Assembly: GCA_037200045.1 (NCBI GenBank) | Contig: JBBCHM010000001.1 | Span: 992,001 to 1,056,000 of the forward strand | Source: Rhizomicrobium sp. | Lineage (GTDB): Bacteria; Pseudomonadota; Alphaproteobacteria; Micropepsales; Micropepsaceae | Length of the DNA: 64,000 bases | Direction: 5' to 3' | Part shown: in pieces, positions 38,558 through 50,254 of the stretch | Position numbering within the stretch: the stretch's first letter is position 1 | Layout of the letters: each line of letters starts with the position of its first letter | Notes under the pieces: model-generated | Told to the model about the DNA's origin: nothing | Databases searched by the model: none | The model's input: only the letters and a program-made list of their open reading frames with translations | Program-made: the position numbers and the translations under genes

Positions 38558-39073
38558 ATGTCGGCGAACTACCTGGCACGCCAGTTCGAAACGGCGTGGA
38601 AACTTGCCTTCTATCATCTCGACGGCCTGACCACGGCGGAGTGCCTGTGGCGTCCCGCGGACAAGGGCTTGCATGTGCGGCAATCGGCGGACGGCCTCTG
38701 GCGCGCCGACTGGCCGGAGCGCGAGGACTACGACATCGGCCCGCCCAGCATCGCCTGGCTGACCTGGCACATCGTCTTCTGGTGGTCGACGGTGCTCGAT
38801 CGCTCGTTCGGCGAAGGGCGCCTGTCGCGCGAGGACGTGACATGGCCGGGCACCGCCGCGGAGGTGCGCGAGCGGATCGGCGGCTTGCAGGAGCGTTGGC
38901 GGGATGTTGTCACGCGGATCACGGATGAGGAGATGCGCTCGGACCGGCGGACGCAATGGCCGTTCAAGGATCGTCCGTTCGGCGATGTGATCGCCTGGGT
39001 CAATATCGAATTGACGAAGAACGCCGCCGAGATCGGCTATGCGCGCTTTCTCCACAGCCAGCGACCGCGCTAG
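38558..39073 (+). CDS. DinB-like superfamily protein
   Basis: 171 residues. Four-helix bundle of the DinB/YfiT type: [24 protein letters not shown] at the start, [17 protein letters not shown] (metal His in WH) in helix 2, and [16 protein letters not shown] at the end. The usual third His is not obvious at the C-terminus (xxHxxH replaced by ELTKN), so the metal site may be incomplete. Members include thiol transferases, but the substrate here is unknown. GAGAGAG precedes the ATG. The gene has no functional link to ahcY beyond a shared promoter region. Confidence 0.75.
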   Translation: MSANYLARQFETAWKLAFYHLDGLTTAECLWRPADKGLHVRQSADGLWRADWPEREDYDIGPPSIAWLTWHIVFWWSTVLDRSFGEGRLSREDVTWPGTAAEVRERIGGLQERWRDVVTRITDEEMRSDRRTQWPFKDRPFGDVIAWVNIELTKNAAEIGYARFLHSQRPR

Positions 39074-39109
39074 CATCGTCGGTATGCCCCGCTGATGGAA
39101 AGAGCTGCG

Positions 39110-39760
39110 ATGACCGGCGCGAACGACGTGTTTTCCCTTGTCACCGCCGGCGATATGCAGGCTCTTGCGGCGGCGCTGAAGGCTGCCGACCTGACGCGTC
39201 TGCACAACGACGCCGGCGAGTCGCTCTACCGTTTCGCGCTGTTCCACGGGCACGCCAAAACCGCCGAGGCGATCAAGGCGCGGGGCGGGCTGGGCCTTCA
39301 CGACGCGGCGCTGGTCGGCGACGTGGACCGGCTGGACGAGCTGCTCGATGCCGCGCCCTGGGCCATCGATCTGCTGTCGCCCGACGGCTGGACGGCGCTC
39401 CACCTCGCGGCATTCGTCGGCGCCGATGAAACGCTCGGGCGCCTCTTGGCGCGCGGCGCCAATGCCCGCATCCTGGGCCGCGCCTTCGAGCAGAATTTGG
39501 CGATCCATGCCGCCGCCGCCGGCCGCCGCATCGGCAAGGCAGCCTACGCCGCGCTTGTCGCCGCGACCGGAAATCCCGATGCGTTGCGGAAGCAGGGCTA
39601 CACCGCGCTCATGATCGCGGCGGCCAACGGCTTCGCGGACGCCGTCGACGTTCTCCTGGAGGCCGGCGCCGACCGCGCGATCAAGCAGGCGGACGGAAAG
39701 ACCGCAGCGGACTTCGCGGCGGAACGCGGACATCCGGAACTTGCGGCGCGGCTTGCATAG
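39110..39760 (+). CDS. Ankyrin repeat protein
   Basis: 216 residues from ATG 39110; the ATG at 39095 would add five. Ankyrin units are visible as [28 protein letters not shown] (about 109-136) and [54 protein letters not shown] (160-213), with degenerate units before them ([20 protein letters not shown] and [18 protein letters not shown]). No signal peptide. The likely role is protein-protein interaction; the partner is unknown. It ends 38 bp before the ptsH stop, convergent. Confidence 0.85.
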   Translation: MTGANDVFSLVTAGDMQALAAALKAADLTRLHNDAGESLYRFALFHGHAKTAEAIKARGGLGLHDAALVGDVDRLDELLDAAPWAIDLLSPDGWTALHLAAFVGADETLGRLLARGANARILGRAFEQNLAIHAAAAGRRIGKAAYAALVAATGNPDALRKQGYTALMIAAANGFADAVDVLLEAGADRAIKQADGKTAADFAAERGHPELAARLA

Positions 39761-39798
39761 CCGAAAGACCTGGACGCCGCGCCAAGCCGCCTGACGGC

Positions 39799-40074
39799 TT
39801 ATTCCTCGCCGAATTTGGCTTCGGCGAGCGCGACGATGGCGATCATCGCCTCCGCCGCGTCGGGACCCTCGGCCGTCACCTCGATCTCGGTGCCCAGGCT
39901 GGCGGCCAGCATCATCAGTCCCATGATGGAGCGGGCATTCACCGCCTGGCCGTCCTTGGTCACGGTGATCTCGGATTCGAATCGCGCCGCGGCTTCGACG
40001 ATCTTCGCCGAAGCGCGGGCGTGCAGGCCTCGCTTGTTCGCGATCCGGATGACCGCGGACTTTCGCGCGCTCAT
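39799..40074 (-). CDS. ptsH: HPr-like phosphocarrier of the nitrogen/regulatory PTS
   Basis: 91 residues from ATG 40074. [17 protein letters not shown] holds the phosphorylated His18, and [13 protein letters not shown] holds Ser49, the site that HprK would phosphorylate. It takes phosphate from EI-Ntr and passes it to EIIA proteins. The start overlaps the EIIA stop by 4 bp, and together with EIIA-Man, a short HprK and ChvGI this is the standard alphaproteobacterial regulatory cluster. No EI gene is present in the window. A possible hairpin (39784-39800) lies at the 3' end. Confidence 0.94.
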   Translation of the reverse strand: MSARKSAVIRIANKRGLHARASAKIVEAAARFESEITVTKDGQAVNARSIMGLMMLAASLGTEIEVTAEGPDAAEAMIAIVALAEAKFGEE

Positions 40075-40481
40075 TCCTTGGCGACACCGGCGAGGTCGGA
40101 CGAGCCGGCCCGCATGTATTTCCGCCCCGCCTCGATCGCCAGCCGCACCGCTTCGTCGAGCGGCAGCTTGTTGCGCACGTCGATCAGCTTGATCAGGCTG
40201 GGAAGGTTGACGCCCGCCAGCACCTCGATCTTGCCCCGTTCCAGGACGGTCAGCGCCAGGTTGCATGGTGTGCCGCCGAACATGTCGGTGGCGATCACGA
40301 CGCCGCGTCCGCAATCGACGGATTTCGCCGCGGCCGCGATCTCGCGCTGGCGGCGCTCGATATCGTCCTCCGGCCCGATGCAGACGGCGCGCAGATGGGT
40401 TTGCGGCCCCACCATATGCTCCATCGCGGCAATGAATTCTTGCGCGAGGCGGCCGTGGGTGACGAGTACGATACCGATCAT
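40071..40481 (-). CDS. manX: PTS EIIA component, mannose/fructose type (regulatory)
   Basis: 136 residues from ATG 40481 (an upstream ATG at 40514 adds 11 unconserved residues). [16 protein letters not shown] contains the active His9, [10 protein letters not shown] and [17 protein letters not shown] are the EIIA-Man signatures. There are no IIB/IIC/IID partners nearby, so it is not a sugar transporter subunit; in alphaproteobacteria this EIIA is thought to relay phosphate state to regulators such as ChvGI or DNA-binding proteins. It lies downstream of hprK with a 55-bp gap. Confidence 0.9.
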   Translation of the reverse strand: MIGIVLVTHGRLAQEFIAAMEHMVGPQTHLRAVCIGPEDDIERRQREIAAAAKSVDCGRGVVIATDMFGGTPCNLALTVLERGKIEVLAGVNLPSLIKLIDVRNKLPLDEAVRLAIEAGRKYMRAGSSDLAGVAKE

Positions 40482-40536
40482 GGAATGCCCCAAATGTGGG
40501 TGGAACGATAGCAAGGTTCAAGACCCATGCCAGACC

Positions 40537-41001
40537 TCAATTCCGCTTGACAGCGCGCCGCCGCCGGCCTTTGCCGAAAAGGCCGAGCACTGCGGCGATT
40601 TTGTCGGGCGCCGACTCCTCGAAGGCATTGAGGACGATCAGCGGCGGCTGCGCGGATTGTCGCAAGGCGAGCGGCGGAACATAGCGCGCCGGTTCCGGCA
40701 TGCGCACCATCTGTCCTGACAGATCGACGGCGAGCACAACCGGTGCGCTCGGCGCATGCGGAAGCTCGACAATGCCGATGCCGCGAACTTCGAGCAGTCC
40801 GGCGATCGTTGCCGGCGGCCTCGCCACGAGCAGGCCGTTCTCGATCGACAGATCGCAGCGGTCGTCGGCGACCAGCTTGGCGTCGCGCCCGATCAGCCTG
40901 AGCGCAAGGTCGGATTTGCCCGATCCGCTCTTGCCCAGCAGCAGCACGCCGCGGCGTCCGAAGCAGACGCAGGTCGCGTGGATGTTGACGCTTTCGCTCA
41001 T
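40537..41001 (-). CDS. hprK: Short-form HPr kinase/phosphorylase
   Basis: 154 residues, only the C-terminal catalytic domain. LLLGKSGSGKSDLALRL is the P-loop (residues 23-30), KLVADDR follows, and LLEVRGIGIVEL is the conserved HprK box. Firmicute HprK has an extra N-terminal domain; alphaproteobacteria use this truncated form, so the length is normal here. It phosphorylates HPr on Ser49. ATG 41001 overlaps the chvG stop (40998) by 4 bp. Confidence 0.93.
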   Translation of the reverse strand: MSESVNIHATCVCFGRRGVLLLGKSGSGKSDLALRLIGRDAKLVADDRCDLSIENGLLVARPPATIAGLLEVRGIGIVELPHAPSAPVVLAVDLSGQMVRMPEPARYVPPLALRQSAQPPLIVLNAFEESAPDKIAAVLGLFGKGRRRRAVKRN

Positions 41002-42569
41002 GCGCGCGCCAGCGGCAGTTCGACGATGAAGCGCGCCCCGCCGCCCTCGCGGTTCTCCGCCCAGATGCGGCCGCCGGCCGCTTCCGCGATCTGCCGCGCG
41101 ATCGAGAGGCCGAGGCCCGAATTGTTGCCGAAATTCGCGGTCGGCCGCTCGGTGTAGAAGCGCTCGAAGATGGTTTCGAGATTGTCCGGCGGAATGCCCG
41201 GTCCGTCGTCCTCCACAAGCACGCGCGCCACGCCGTTCTCCGCCGTCGCCGTCACGGTGACTTTCCCGCCCTCCTTGCTGAACGACACCGCGTTGTCGAT
41301 CAGGTTGCGGAACACCTGGCCGAGCCGCTCGTCGCGTCCCAGCACGCGCGCCTGCGGCGGCAGCTCGACGGAGAGCGCGACGTCGATCCCCTTCGATATC
41401 TCGGTGAAGCGATAGACCTCGATGATGGTCTCCAGCAGATGCGCCAGATCGACCGGCTCGCTGGTCTCGCGGCTGAGTTCGGCGTCGAGGCGCGAGGCGT
41501 CGGAGATGTCGGTGATCAGCCGGTCGATGCGCTTGACGTCGTTGCGCACGATGCCCATCAGCCGCGCCCGCTGTTCGTCGGTGTCGGCGCGCGCCAGCAT
41601 CTCGACCGCGCTCTTGAGCGAGGTGAGCGGATTCTTCAGCTCATGCGCCACGTCGGCGGCGAAGCGCTCGATGGCGTCGATGCGGTCGTAGAGCGCGCGC
41701 GTCATCGCCGAGAAGCTGCCGGCCAGCGCGCCGATCTCGTCGCGCCGCTCCTCCATCGCCGGGATCGTGCTGCGCCCGGCATGACCGCTACGCACCGCGT
41801 CGGCGGCGCGCGCCAGCCGCTGGATCGGCTCGGCGATGAAGCGCGCCAGGAACAGCGAGGAGATCACCATCACCGCCACCGCCACCAGGAACACCTGGAT
41901 CAGCGTGGCGCGTTCCTCGCGCAGGATGTCGTCGATGTCGCCGCCCTCGGTGGAGACCAAGAGCACGCCATAGATCGCCTTGAAGCGCTGGATCGGCACC
42001 GCGACCGAGAGCACCAGCTTGTTGCGCTCGTCGACACGCTCGGCCGTCGCGCTGTCGCCGCCGAGCGCGGTCGTCACTTCGCCATAGACCCGCCCGTCGT
42101 CGCCGGCCTCGAAATAGGGCTCCAGGCTGGAGAAGGGCCTGACCCCCATCACGCCTTCATAGACGCGCGTCACCTCGTCCTTGAAATGGTCCCACCAGTC
42201 GATCGGCGGCAGGTCCTGGATCTGCACCACGTTGCGCGCCAAGAGGTAGCGCGAATCCACCAGCAGCCGTCCATTGGTGTCGTAGAGCCGCGCGCGCAGC
42301 CGCGACGGCGCGATGAGCTGGCGCAGCAGGGGCTTGGCCTGGCTGACGAACACCATGTGGTTGTACTCGTCGGTCGAATATTCGGCGAGGGTGGAGGCGA
42401 CGATCTGCGCCTGCTGCTGGATGCCCGACAGCCGCTCGTCGACCAGGCTGGCGCGGTTGGACTGGACGGCGAGCACGCCGGCGATCAGCACCACCAGCGC
42501 GAAGCCGTTGAACAGGATGATGCGCCGCGACAGCGCGGAAAAACGGGGGCGCCGTTCAAAGGTTCTCAC
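40998..42569 (-). CDS. chvG: ChvG-type sensor histidine kinase
   Basis: 523 residues. Membrane segments at about 17-35 and 222-245 flank a periplasmic stimulus-sensing domain (~40-215, containing WWDHFKDEVTRVYEG). Then HAMP, HisKA with AADVAHELKNPLTSL (phospho-His309) and HATPase (NLIDNAVSF, DDGPGIP, NNSGLGLSIARQI). ChvG (also called ExoS) senses acidity or envelope stress with ChvI. It normally follows chvI directly; here 193 bp with a REP-like palindrome (42607-42729) separate them. The 3' end overlaps hprK. Confidence 0.93.
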   Translation of the reverse strand: MRTFERRPRFSALSRRIILFNGFALVVLIAGVLAVQSNRASLVDERLSGIQQQAQIVASTLAEYSTDEYNHMVFVSQAKPLLRQLIAPSRLRARLYDTNGRLLVDSRYLLARNVVQIQDLPPIDWWDHFKDEVTRVYEGVMGVRPFSSLEPYFEAGDDGRVYGEVTTALGGDSATAERVDERNKLVLSVAVPIQRFKAIYGVLLVSTEGGDIDDILREERATLIQVFLVAVAVMVISSLFLARFIAEPIQRLARAADAVRSGHAGRSTIPAMEERRDEIGALAGSFSAMTRALYDRIDAIERFAADVAHELKNPLTSLKSAVEMLARADTDEQRARLMGIVRNDVKRIDRLITDISDASRLDAELSRETSEPVDLAHLLETIIEVYRFTEISKGIDVALSVELPPQARVLGRDERLGQVFRNLIDNAVSFSKEGGKVTVTATAENGVARVLVEDDGPGIPPDNLETIFERFYTERPTANFGNNSGLGLSIARQIAEAAGGRIWAENREGGGARFIVELPLARA

Positions 42570-42606
42570 GGGCCGCCCGTACAGAGCGCAAAGGACAAAC
42601 CCAACT

Positions 42607-42729
42607 TGTCATGGCCCGCGAATGCGGGCCACCCAGTTGAAAGCGGTAGCGTGCCCGCAATTTTCGTGACTCGATTTTGCAGGTCCATGCCGTCGTCATC
42701 TGGGTGGCCCGCATTCGCGGGCCATGACA
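42607..42729. repeat. REP-like bipartite repeat between chvI and chvG
   Basis: Perfect 30-bp inverted arms at 42607-42636 and 42700-42729, each tgtcat plus ggcccgc-gaat-gcgggcc plus acccag. This is the cleanest copy in the window. It separates the response regulator from its kinase, so a strong RNA structure is expected in their common transcript. Short frames read through the repeat (WPANAGHP-type peptides) are artefacts. Confidence 0.9.
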
Positions 42730-42762
42730 CCGAGAGGGGAATGGGCATGAGCGCCGCTACTT

Positions 42763-43464
42763 TCAGCCCTCCCGGTATCGATAGCCGACGCCGTAGAGCG
42801 TCTCGATGGCGTCGAAATCGTCGTCCACCACCTTGAACTTCTTGCGCAGCCGCTTGATGTGGCTGTCGATCGTGCGGTCGTCGACATAGACCTGGTCGTC
42901 ATAGGCGGCATCCATCAGGCTGTCCCGGCTCTTCACGAAACCCGGCCGCTGCGCCAGCGCCTGCAGGATCAAAAATTCGGTGACGGTGAGTCGCACCGCC
43001 TTGCCGTCCCAGGTGCATTCGTGGCGCTGCGGATCGAGCGCCAGCTTGCCGCGCACCAGCGCTTCCTTCTTGCCCTCCGGCCCCGGCGCGATGCCCTTGT
43101 TGCCCTCGGCGCGGCGGAGCACCGCTTTCACCCGCTCCAGCAGCAGGCGCTGCGAGAACGGCTTTCGGATGTAATCGTCGGCGCCGGCGTTCAGGCCCAT
43201 CAATTCGTCGATCTCTTCGTCCTTGGAGGTGAGGAAGATCACCGGCAGGTCGGCCGTCTGGCGCAGGCGGCGCAGCAGTTCCAGGACCATCCATCCGGGG
43301 CATTTTGATGTCCAGGATGGCGAGATCGGGCGGATTGGCCGACAGCGCGGTGAGCGCCGAGGCGCCGTCCGAGAAGGTGCGGACGTGATAGCCTCCTGCT
43401 CGAGCAGCATGCTGACCGAGGCGAGGATGTTCTTGTCGTCGTCCACGAGCGCGATATTGGCCAT
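42763..43464 (-). CDS. chvI: ChvI-type response regulator, receiver domain scrambled by two compensating indels
   Basis: 233 residues as read. N-terminus [23 protein letters not shown] and everything from [21 protein letters not shown] to the winged-helix end ([11 protein letters not shown]...[14 protein letters not shown]...GVGYRYREG) are textbook ChvI/OmpR. Between them, about 36 residues are nonsense. One base is missing near 43393 and one is extra near 43284; correcting both restores [40 protein letters not shown], including the phospho-acceptor Asp (LDIK). As written the regulator lacks this Asp. The same kind of errors cluster downstream, so sequence error is likely. Confidence 0.88.
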   Translation of the reverse strand: MANIALVDDDKNILASVSMLLEQEAITSAPSRTAPRRSPRCRPIRPISPSWTSKCPGWMVLELLRRLRQTADLPVIFLTSKDEEIDELMGLNAGADDYIRKPFSQRLLLERVKAVLRRAEGNKGIAPGPEGKKEALVRGKLALDPQRHECTWDGKAVRLTVTEFLILQALAQRPGFVKSRDSLMDAAYDDQVYVDDRTIDSHIKRLRKKFKVVDDDFDAIETLYGVGYRYREG

Positions 43465-43530
43465 GATTCGAAAGCCCTAGCAGCGTCGCCTAGTATAAGG
43501 TGCCCGGAGCCAAAGCAAAGCCGGGGTCTC

Positions 43531-43635
43531 ATGAGCCAGGACAGCTTCAATCCGCGCCGGTTCCGCACCACCGTGCCGTATTATGCGCGCTACCGGCTGG
43601 CCTATCCCGACGCATTGGTCGCGCGGCGGGCCTGA
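43531..43635 (+). pseudogene. Methyltransferase N-terminal remnant
   Basis: 34 codons: MSQDSFNPRRF RTTVPYYARYRLAYP DALVARRA then stop. FRTTVPYYARYR.YP is the start of a class I SAM-dependent methyltransferase family, but no GxGxG (VLDLGCG) motif follows in any frame before the BlaI operator. Truncated by deletion or by errors in the local sequence. It lies where pckA is often found opposite chvI. Confidence 0.55.
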
Positions 43636-43702
43636 CAATCGCCACGCTGGGGCGGAGTCCGGCGGGCGGCGCTTGCGTCCTCGAACATCCTGTAGTAATT
43701 AC

Positions 43703-43718
43703 TACTACACATGTAGTA
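43703..43718. promoter_or_regulatory. BlaI/MecI-type operator
   Basis: TACTACA-CA-TGTAGTA matches the known BlaI/MecI consensus TACTACA-NN-TGTAGTA exactly and sits 11 bp before the start of a blaI gene, with an additional tgtagta half-site at 43691. Autorepression of blaI is the natural reading. Confidence 0.85.
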
Positions 43719-43728
43719 GTTCTGACGG

Positions 43729-44122
43729 ATGACCGCGATGGCGCAGATAAAGCTCAGCAAGCTCGAACTTCAGATCATGGAGGCGCTGTGACGCACGGCG
43801 CCCTGTCGGTGCGCGAGGTGCTCGAACGCTTTCCGGAACGCAAGCGTCCCGCCTACACCACCGTCCAGACCCTCATCTATCGGCTGGAGGCCAAGAAGGC
43901 GCTGCGCCGGGGCCGCAAGATCGGCAACGCGCATATCTTCGAGGCCCTGATCTCTCGCGGCGCGGTACGCGCGCGGCTGGTGGATGAATTCCTGGAGATG
44001 TTCGGCGGCGGATGCAGCCCGTCATGGCGCATCTGGTCGAGACCGGGAAGCTGACGCTGGACGACGTGCAGGAAGCCGAAAAGCTGCTGCGCGATCTGGC
44101 CAAGCGGAGCGAGCGCAAATGA
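43729..44122 (+). pseudogene. blaI: BlaI/MecI-family repressor, two frameshifts
   Basis: Starts MTAMAQIKLSKLELQIMEAL, then loses frame near 43790 (gcgctgtgacg where gcgctgtggacg gives ALWTHGALSVREVLERFPERKRPAYTTVQTLIYRLEAKKALRR...). It breaks again near 44011; correcting one base gives MFGGRMQPVMAHLVETGKLTLDDVQEAEKLLRDLAKRSERK. Put together it is a full winged-helix BlaI of about 130 residues, which in living relatives represses blaR/M56-linked genes. The stop overlaps the M56 start (ATGA at 44119). Both defects are single-base losses in short G/C runs. Confidence 0.8.
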
Positions 44123-45737
44123 TGGCGATGCTGCTCGATCATCTGTGGCAATCGACGCTGTTCACGGCGGCCGTGGGGTTGCTCACCCTTGGCCTTCCGC
44201 GGCCACGGCGCGGCCATCCGCCATGGCCTGTGGTTCGCCGCCTCGCTCAAATTCCTGGTGCCGTTTTCGCTGCTCGCCGCGCTGGGCGAGCGCTTGCGTG
44301 CGCGGCCGAGCCGGCGCTGTCGCCGATGCTGTTCGTCCTGCAGCCCGCGACGCGGCCGTTCGTCGCCGCGTCGTCTCTTCCGGTCCTGTCCGATGGCGGT
44401 CCGGATATCGCGCCATGGCTGCTCGCGTTGTGGGCGTTGGGCTCCGTGGCGGTGCTGGCGGTCTGGCTGCTGCGCTGGCTGCGCCTGCGCGCGAGCATCG
44501 GCGCGCCGATGGAGTTGGCGATTCCCACGCCGGTGCCGGTCAGGGCTTGCACACTTTCGCTGGAGCCCGGCCTGGTCGGAATCTGGAAGCCGGTGCTTCT
44601 GATGCCGCGCGGGATCGCAACCCATCTGTCGCCGCAGGAGACGCGCGCCGTCCTGGCGCACGAGCTTTGCCATCTGCGCCGCCGGGACAATCTGACGGGC
44701 GCGGTGCACATGCTGTGGAGGCGCTGTTCTGGTTCCACCCTTTGGTGTGGTGGCTGGGCGCGAGACTGGTCGCGGAACGCGAGCACGCCTGCGATGAAAG
44801 CGTGTTGGCCGAGGGCAACGATCCGCACGCCTATGCGAGGGCATCCTCAAGATCTGCCGCTTCTATCTGAGTTTACCGCTTGCCTGCGCGGCCGGTGTGT
44901 CAGGCGCAAACCTCAAGAAAAGGATGGAGACGATCATGGAAAACAAACGCATCTTTCGCCTGAATGGGCACGGAAATTCCTGCTGGGCGCGCTCGCCGCC
45001 GCGGCGCTCGCAACGCCGGTGCTTTGCGGCCTGGCGACGGCGGCGCCCGAAGGCGGTACGCCGGCCGAGGTCGCGCGCAATCTCGCCGAGCAGGCGCTGC
45101 CGCGCAAAGAGGTTTCGATCGACCCGCGCGCGTTCGACCGCTATGCCGGCTACTATCGCATGGCGTCGAACCTGATTTTCCACATCAGCCGCGACGGCGA
45201 CCGCTATTTCGAAGGCGTCATCGGCGAGACTCCGTGCGGATGTATCCGGAGAGCGACAGCAAATTCTTCCTCAAGGGGCTTTCGCTGCCCGCGCAATTCA
45301 GCTTCGCGACCGACGCCGCCGGGCAGGCGACGGAAATGGTGCTGCACCAGAGCGGCGAGGAGCAGCATGCCGCACGCATCGACGACGCCATCGGCAAAGA
45401 GGCGGAAGCCGGCCTGGCACGCCGCATCGCCGCCAACGTACCGAGTCCCGGAACCGAAGCGGCGCTGCGCCACGACATCGAGGGTTTGGCGAACGGCCGG
45501 CCTGACTACGACAAGATGGTTCCGGTCCTCGCCGCGGGCACGCGCCAGATGCTGCCGGCCCTGCAAGCGAAGCTGACGAAGTGGGGACCGCTGCAATCGG
45601 TCGCCTTCACCGGCGTCAACCGCGACGGGATGGACGTCTACGTCGTGACGTTCCGCAACGCCCGCTCGGAATGGGAAATCGCGCCGCTGACGGAAGACGG
45701 AAGAATCGCCGGCATCTTCTTCGGCGAGAAATCCTGA
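44119..45737 (+). pseudogene. BlaR1-like M56 family membrane metallopeptidase, several frameshifts
   Basis: At least six single-base indels (near 44188, 44312, 44718, 44836, 44968, 45231). Piecing frames together gives MMAMLLDHLWQSTLFTAAVGLLTL, a membrane region, the zinc motif LAHELCHLRRRDN (HExxH), then EALFWFHPLVWWLGARLVAEREHACDE and KICRFYLSLPLACA, the usual M56 body. After this comes LNGARKFLLGALAAAALATPVL and a DUF3471-like tail (FDRYAGYYRM...YFEGVIGE). BlaR1-type proteins sense beta-lactams and cleave BlaI; other M56 proteins sense other envelope stress. The reading depends on correcting the frameshifts. A GC hairpin follows the stop. Confidence 0.75.
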
Positions 45738-45751
45738 TCGCCCGGATCGCA

Positions 45752-45777
45752 CTCCCGGCGGCCTTGGCCGCCGGGAG
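45752..45777 (+). terminator. Strong hairpin after the M56 gene (no T-tract)
   Basis: 11-bp perfect stem ctcccggcggc / gccgccgggag with a 4-nt loop, 14 bp after the M56 stop. It lacks a T run, so termination is possible but not certain. Confidence 0.5.
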
Positions 45778-45800
45778 ATGTGGCTCTAACGGTTCGGACT

Positions 45801-45963
45801 CTGGTGTCCTGAACCAGAAGTTCGCTGAATTCAAAACAAAGGTGTCATGGCCCGCGACTGCGGGCCACCCAGTTGAAATCTGCTGCGGCGGTGCAGATTT
45901 CAGCTGGGTCCGCCGCATTCGCGGCGGATGACACCGAGTGGGGTGAACTTCTGGCTCGAGACT
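45801..45963. repeat. Nested palindromic element, copy 2 (MITE-like)
   Basis: The left part is nearly identical to 6751-6830: ctggtgtcctgaaccagaag, then REP-like arms with ggcccgc-gact-gcgggcc. The right outer arm is more diverged, ending next to the greA stop codon (45964). Same length and same order as copy 1. Confidence 0.8.
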
Positions 45964-46437
45964 CTAAACGAACTCGACCTTCAAAATCTCATACGACCGC
46001 GCGCCGCCGGGGGTGGTGACTTCCACCGTGTCGCCCTTGCCCTTGCCGATCAGGGCGCGCGCGATCGGCGAGGACAGCGAAATCCTGCCGCGCTTCACGT
46101 CGCTCTCCACGTCGCCGACGATCTGGTATTTGCGCTTCTCGTCGGAATCCTCGTCGACCAGCGTCACGGTCGCGCCGAACTTCACGGTGGCGCCGCTCAG
46201 CTTGGAGACGTCGATCACCTCGGCGCGGCCGATCTGGTCCTCGAGCTCCATCACGCGGCCCTCGATGAAGCTCTGGCGCTCCTTGGCGGCGTGATACTCG
46301 GCGTTCTCCGACAGATCGCCATGGGCGCGCGCTTCCGCGATCGCCTTGATGATCTCGTGGCGTTCGACGTTCTTGAGGTGGTTCACCTCGTCTTCGAGGG
46401 CCTTGTAGCCCGCGGCGGTCATCGGAATGCGTTCCAT
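45964..46437 (-). CDS. greA: Transcription elongation factor GreA
   Basis: 157 residues from ATG 46437. [55 protein letters not shown] is the coiled-coil domain with the acidic tip (GDLSENAEY) that enters the RNA polymerase channel and stimulates cleavage of backtracked RNA. The C-terminal FKBP-like part ends [23 protein letters not shown]. Upstream 46438-46628 to the carB stop contains the promoter. The 3' end abuts the MITE-like repeat. Confidence 0.97.
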   Translation of the reverse strand: MERIPMTAAGYKALEDEVNHLKNVERHEIIKAIAEARAHGDLSENAEYHAAKERQSFIEGRVMELEDQIGRAEVIDVSKLSGATVKFGATVTLVDEDSDEKRKYQIVGDVESDVKRGRISLSSPIARALIGKGKGDTVEVTTPGGARSYEILKVEFV

Positions 46438-46628
46438 GTCACGTCGTCCTGCAATCGACAATAAAGCTCCGCCCGGACCCGCTTCTCGCGGATTGGCCGG
46501 TCGCGGAGGTTAAGGAGGTTTCCTTAAGTCCTTGTTACGCCTTGATTAACTCGTCCCAAACGGGGGCGCCAACACGCAAAGTGTAGGATCGGAAGAGGGC
46601 GACTTCAAGGCCACCGCACAACCCCAGG

Positions 46629-49967
<3,339 letters not shown>

Positions 49968-50089
49968 CGTCTCTCGCGCGCGCAAACGGGCCGGCGCGGA
50001 AGTGCGCTTCGAGGCGGCCGGATTGCAGGTTAAGGGGACCGTTTAGCGAGGAGTCGGGGTGGGGGCAACCCTCGTGAATCGCATTCCAT

Positions 50090-50249
50090 CTCCCCCGCAG
50101 GGGGAGAGGGTAGGGTGGGGGGGCGTTTCAGCGCGGGAAGCTGTGGATCGTGTGCTTTGCAGATGCCGTTGCGCAGGAAGGCGCGTTCGCCGCTTCGCTT
50201 TGCCGCCCCCTCACCCCGCCCTCTCCCCCACTTCGTGGGGGCGAGGGAG
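50090..50249. repeat. Second family of bipartite inverted repeats (CTCCC/GGGAGAGGG type)
   Basis: Left arm 50090-50126 and right arm 50206-50249 are inverted relatives: each has a ctccc-...-ggggagaggg hairpin followed by a gggtgggggg stretch. It fills the gap between carB and the Rieske stop. A short related hairpin (cccctcaagggg) occurs near 28988. Different sequence from the tgtcat family. Confidence 0.65.
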
Positions 50250-50254
50250 TTTCC

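Noticed and set aside
42566-42748. 60-codon frame with WPANAGHP-like words and similar short frames near other repeats
   Set aside because: These are translations of the tgtcat palindromes and recur at each copy; there is no reason to think they are proteins.
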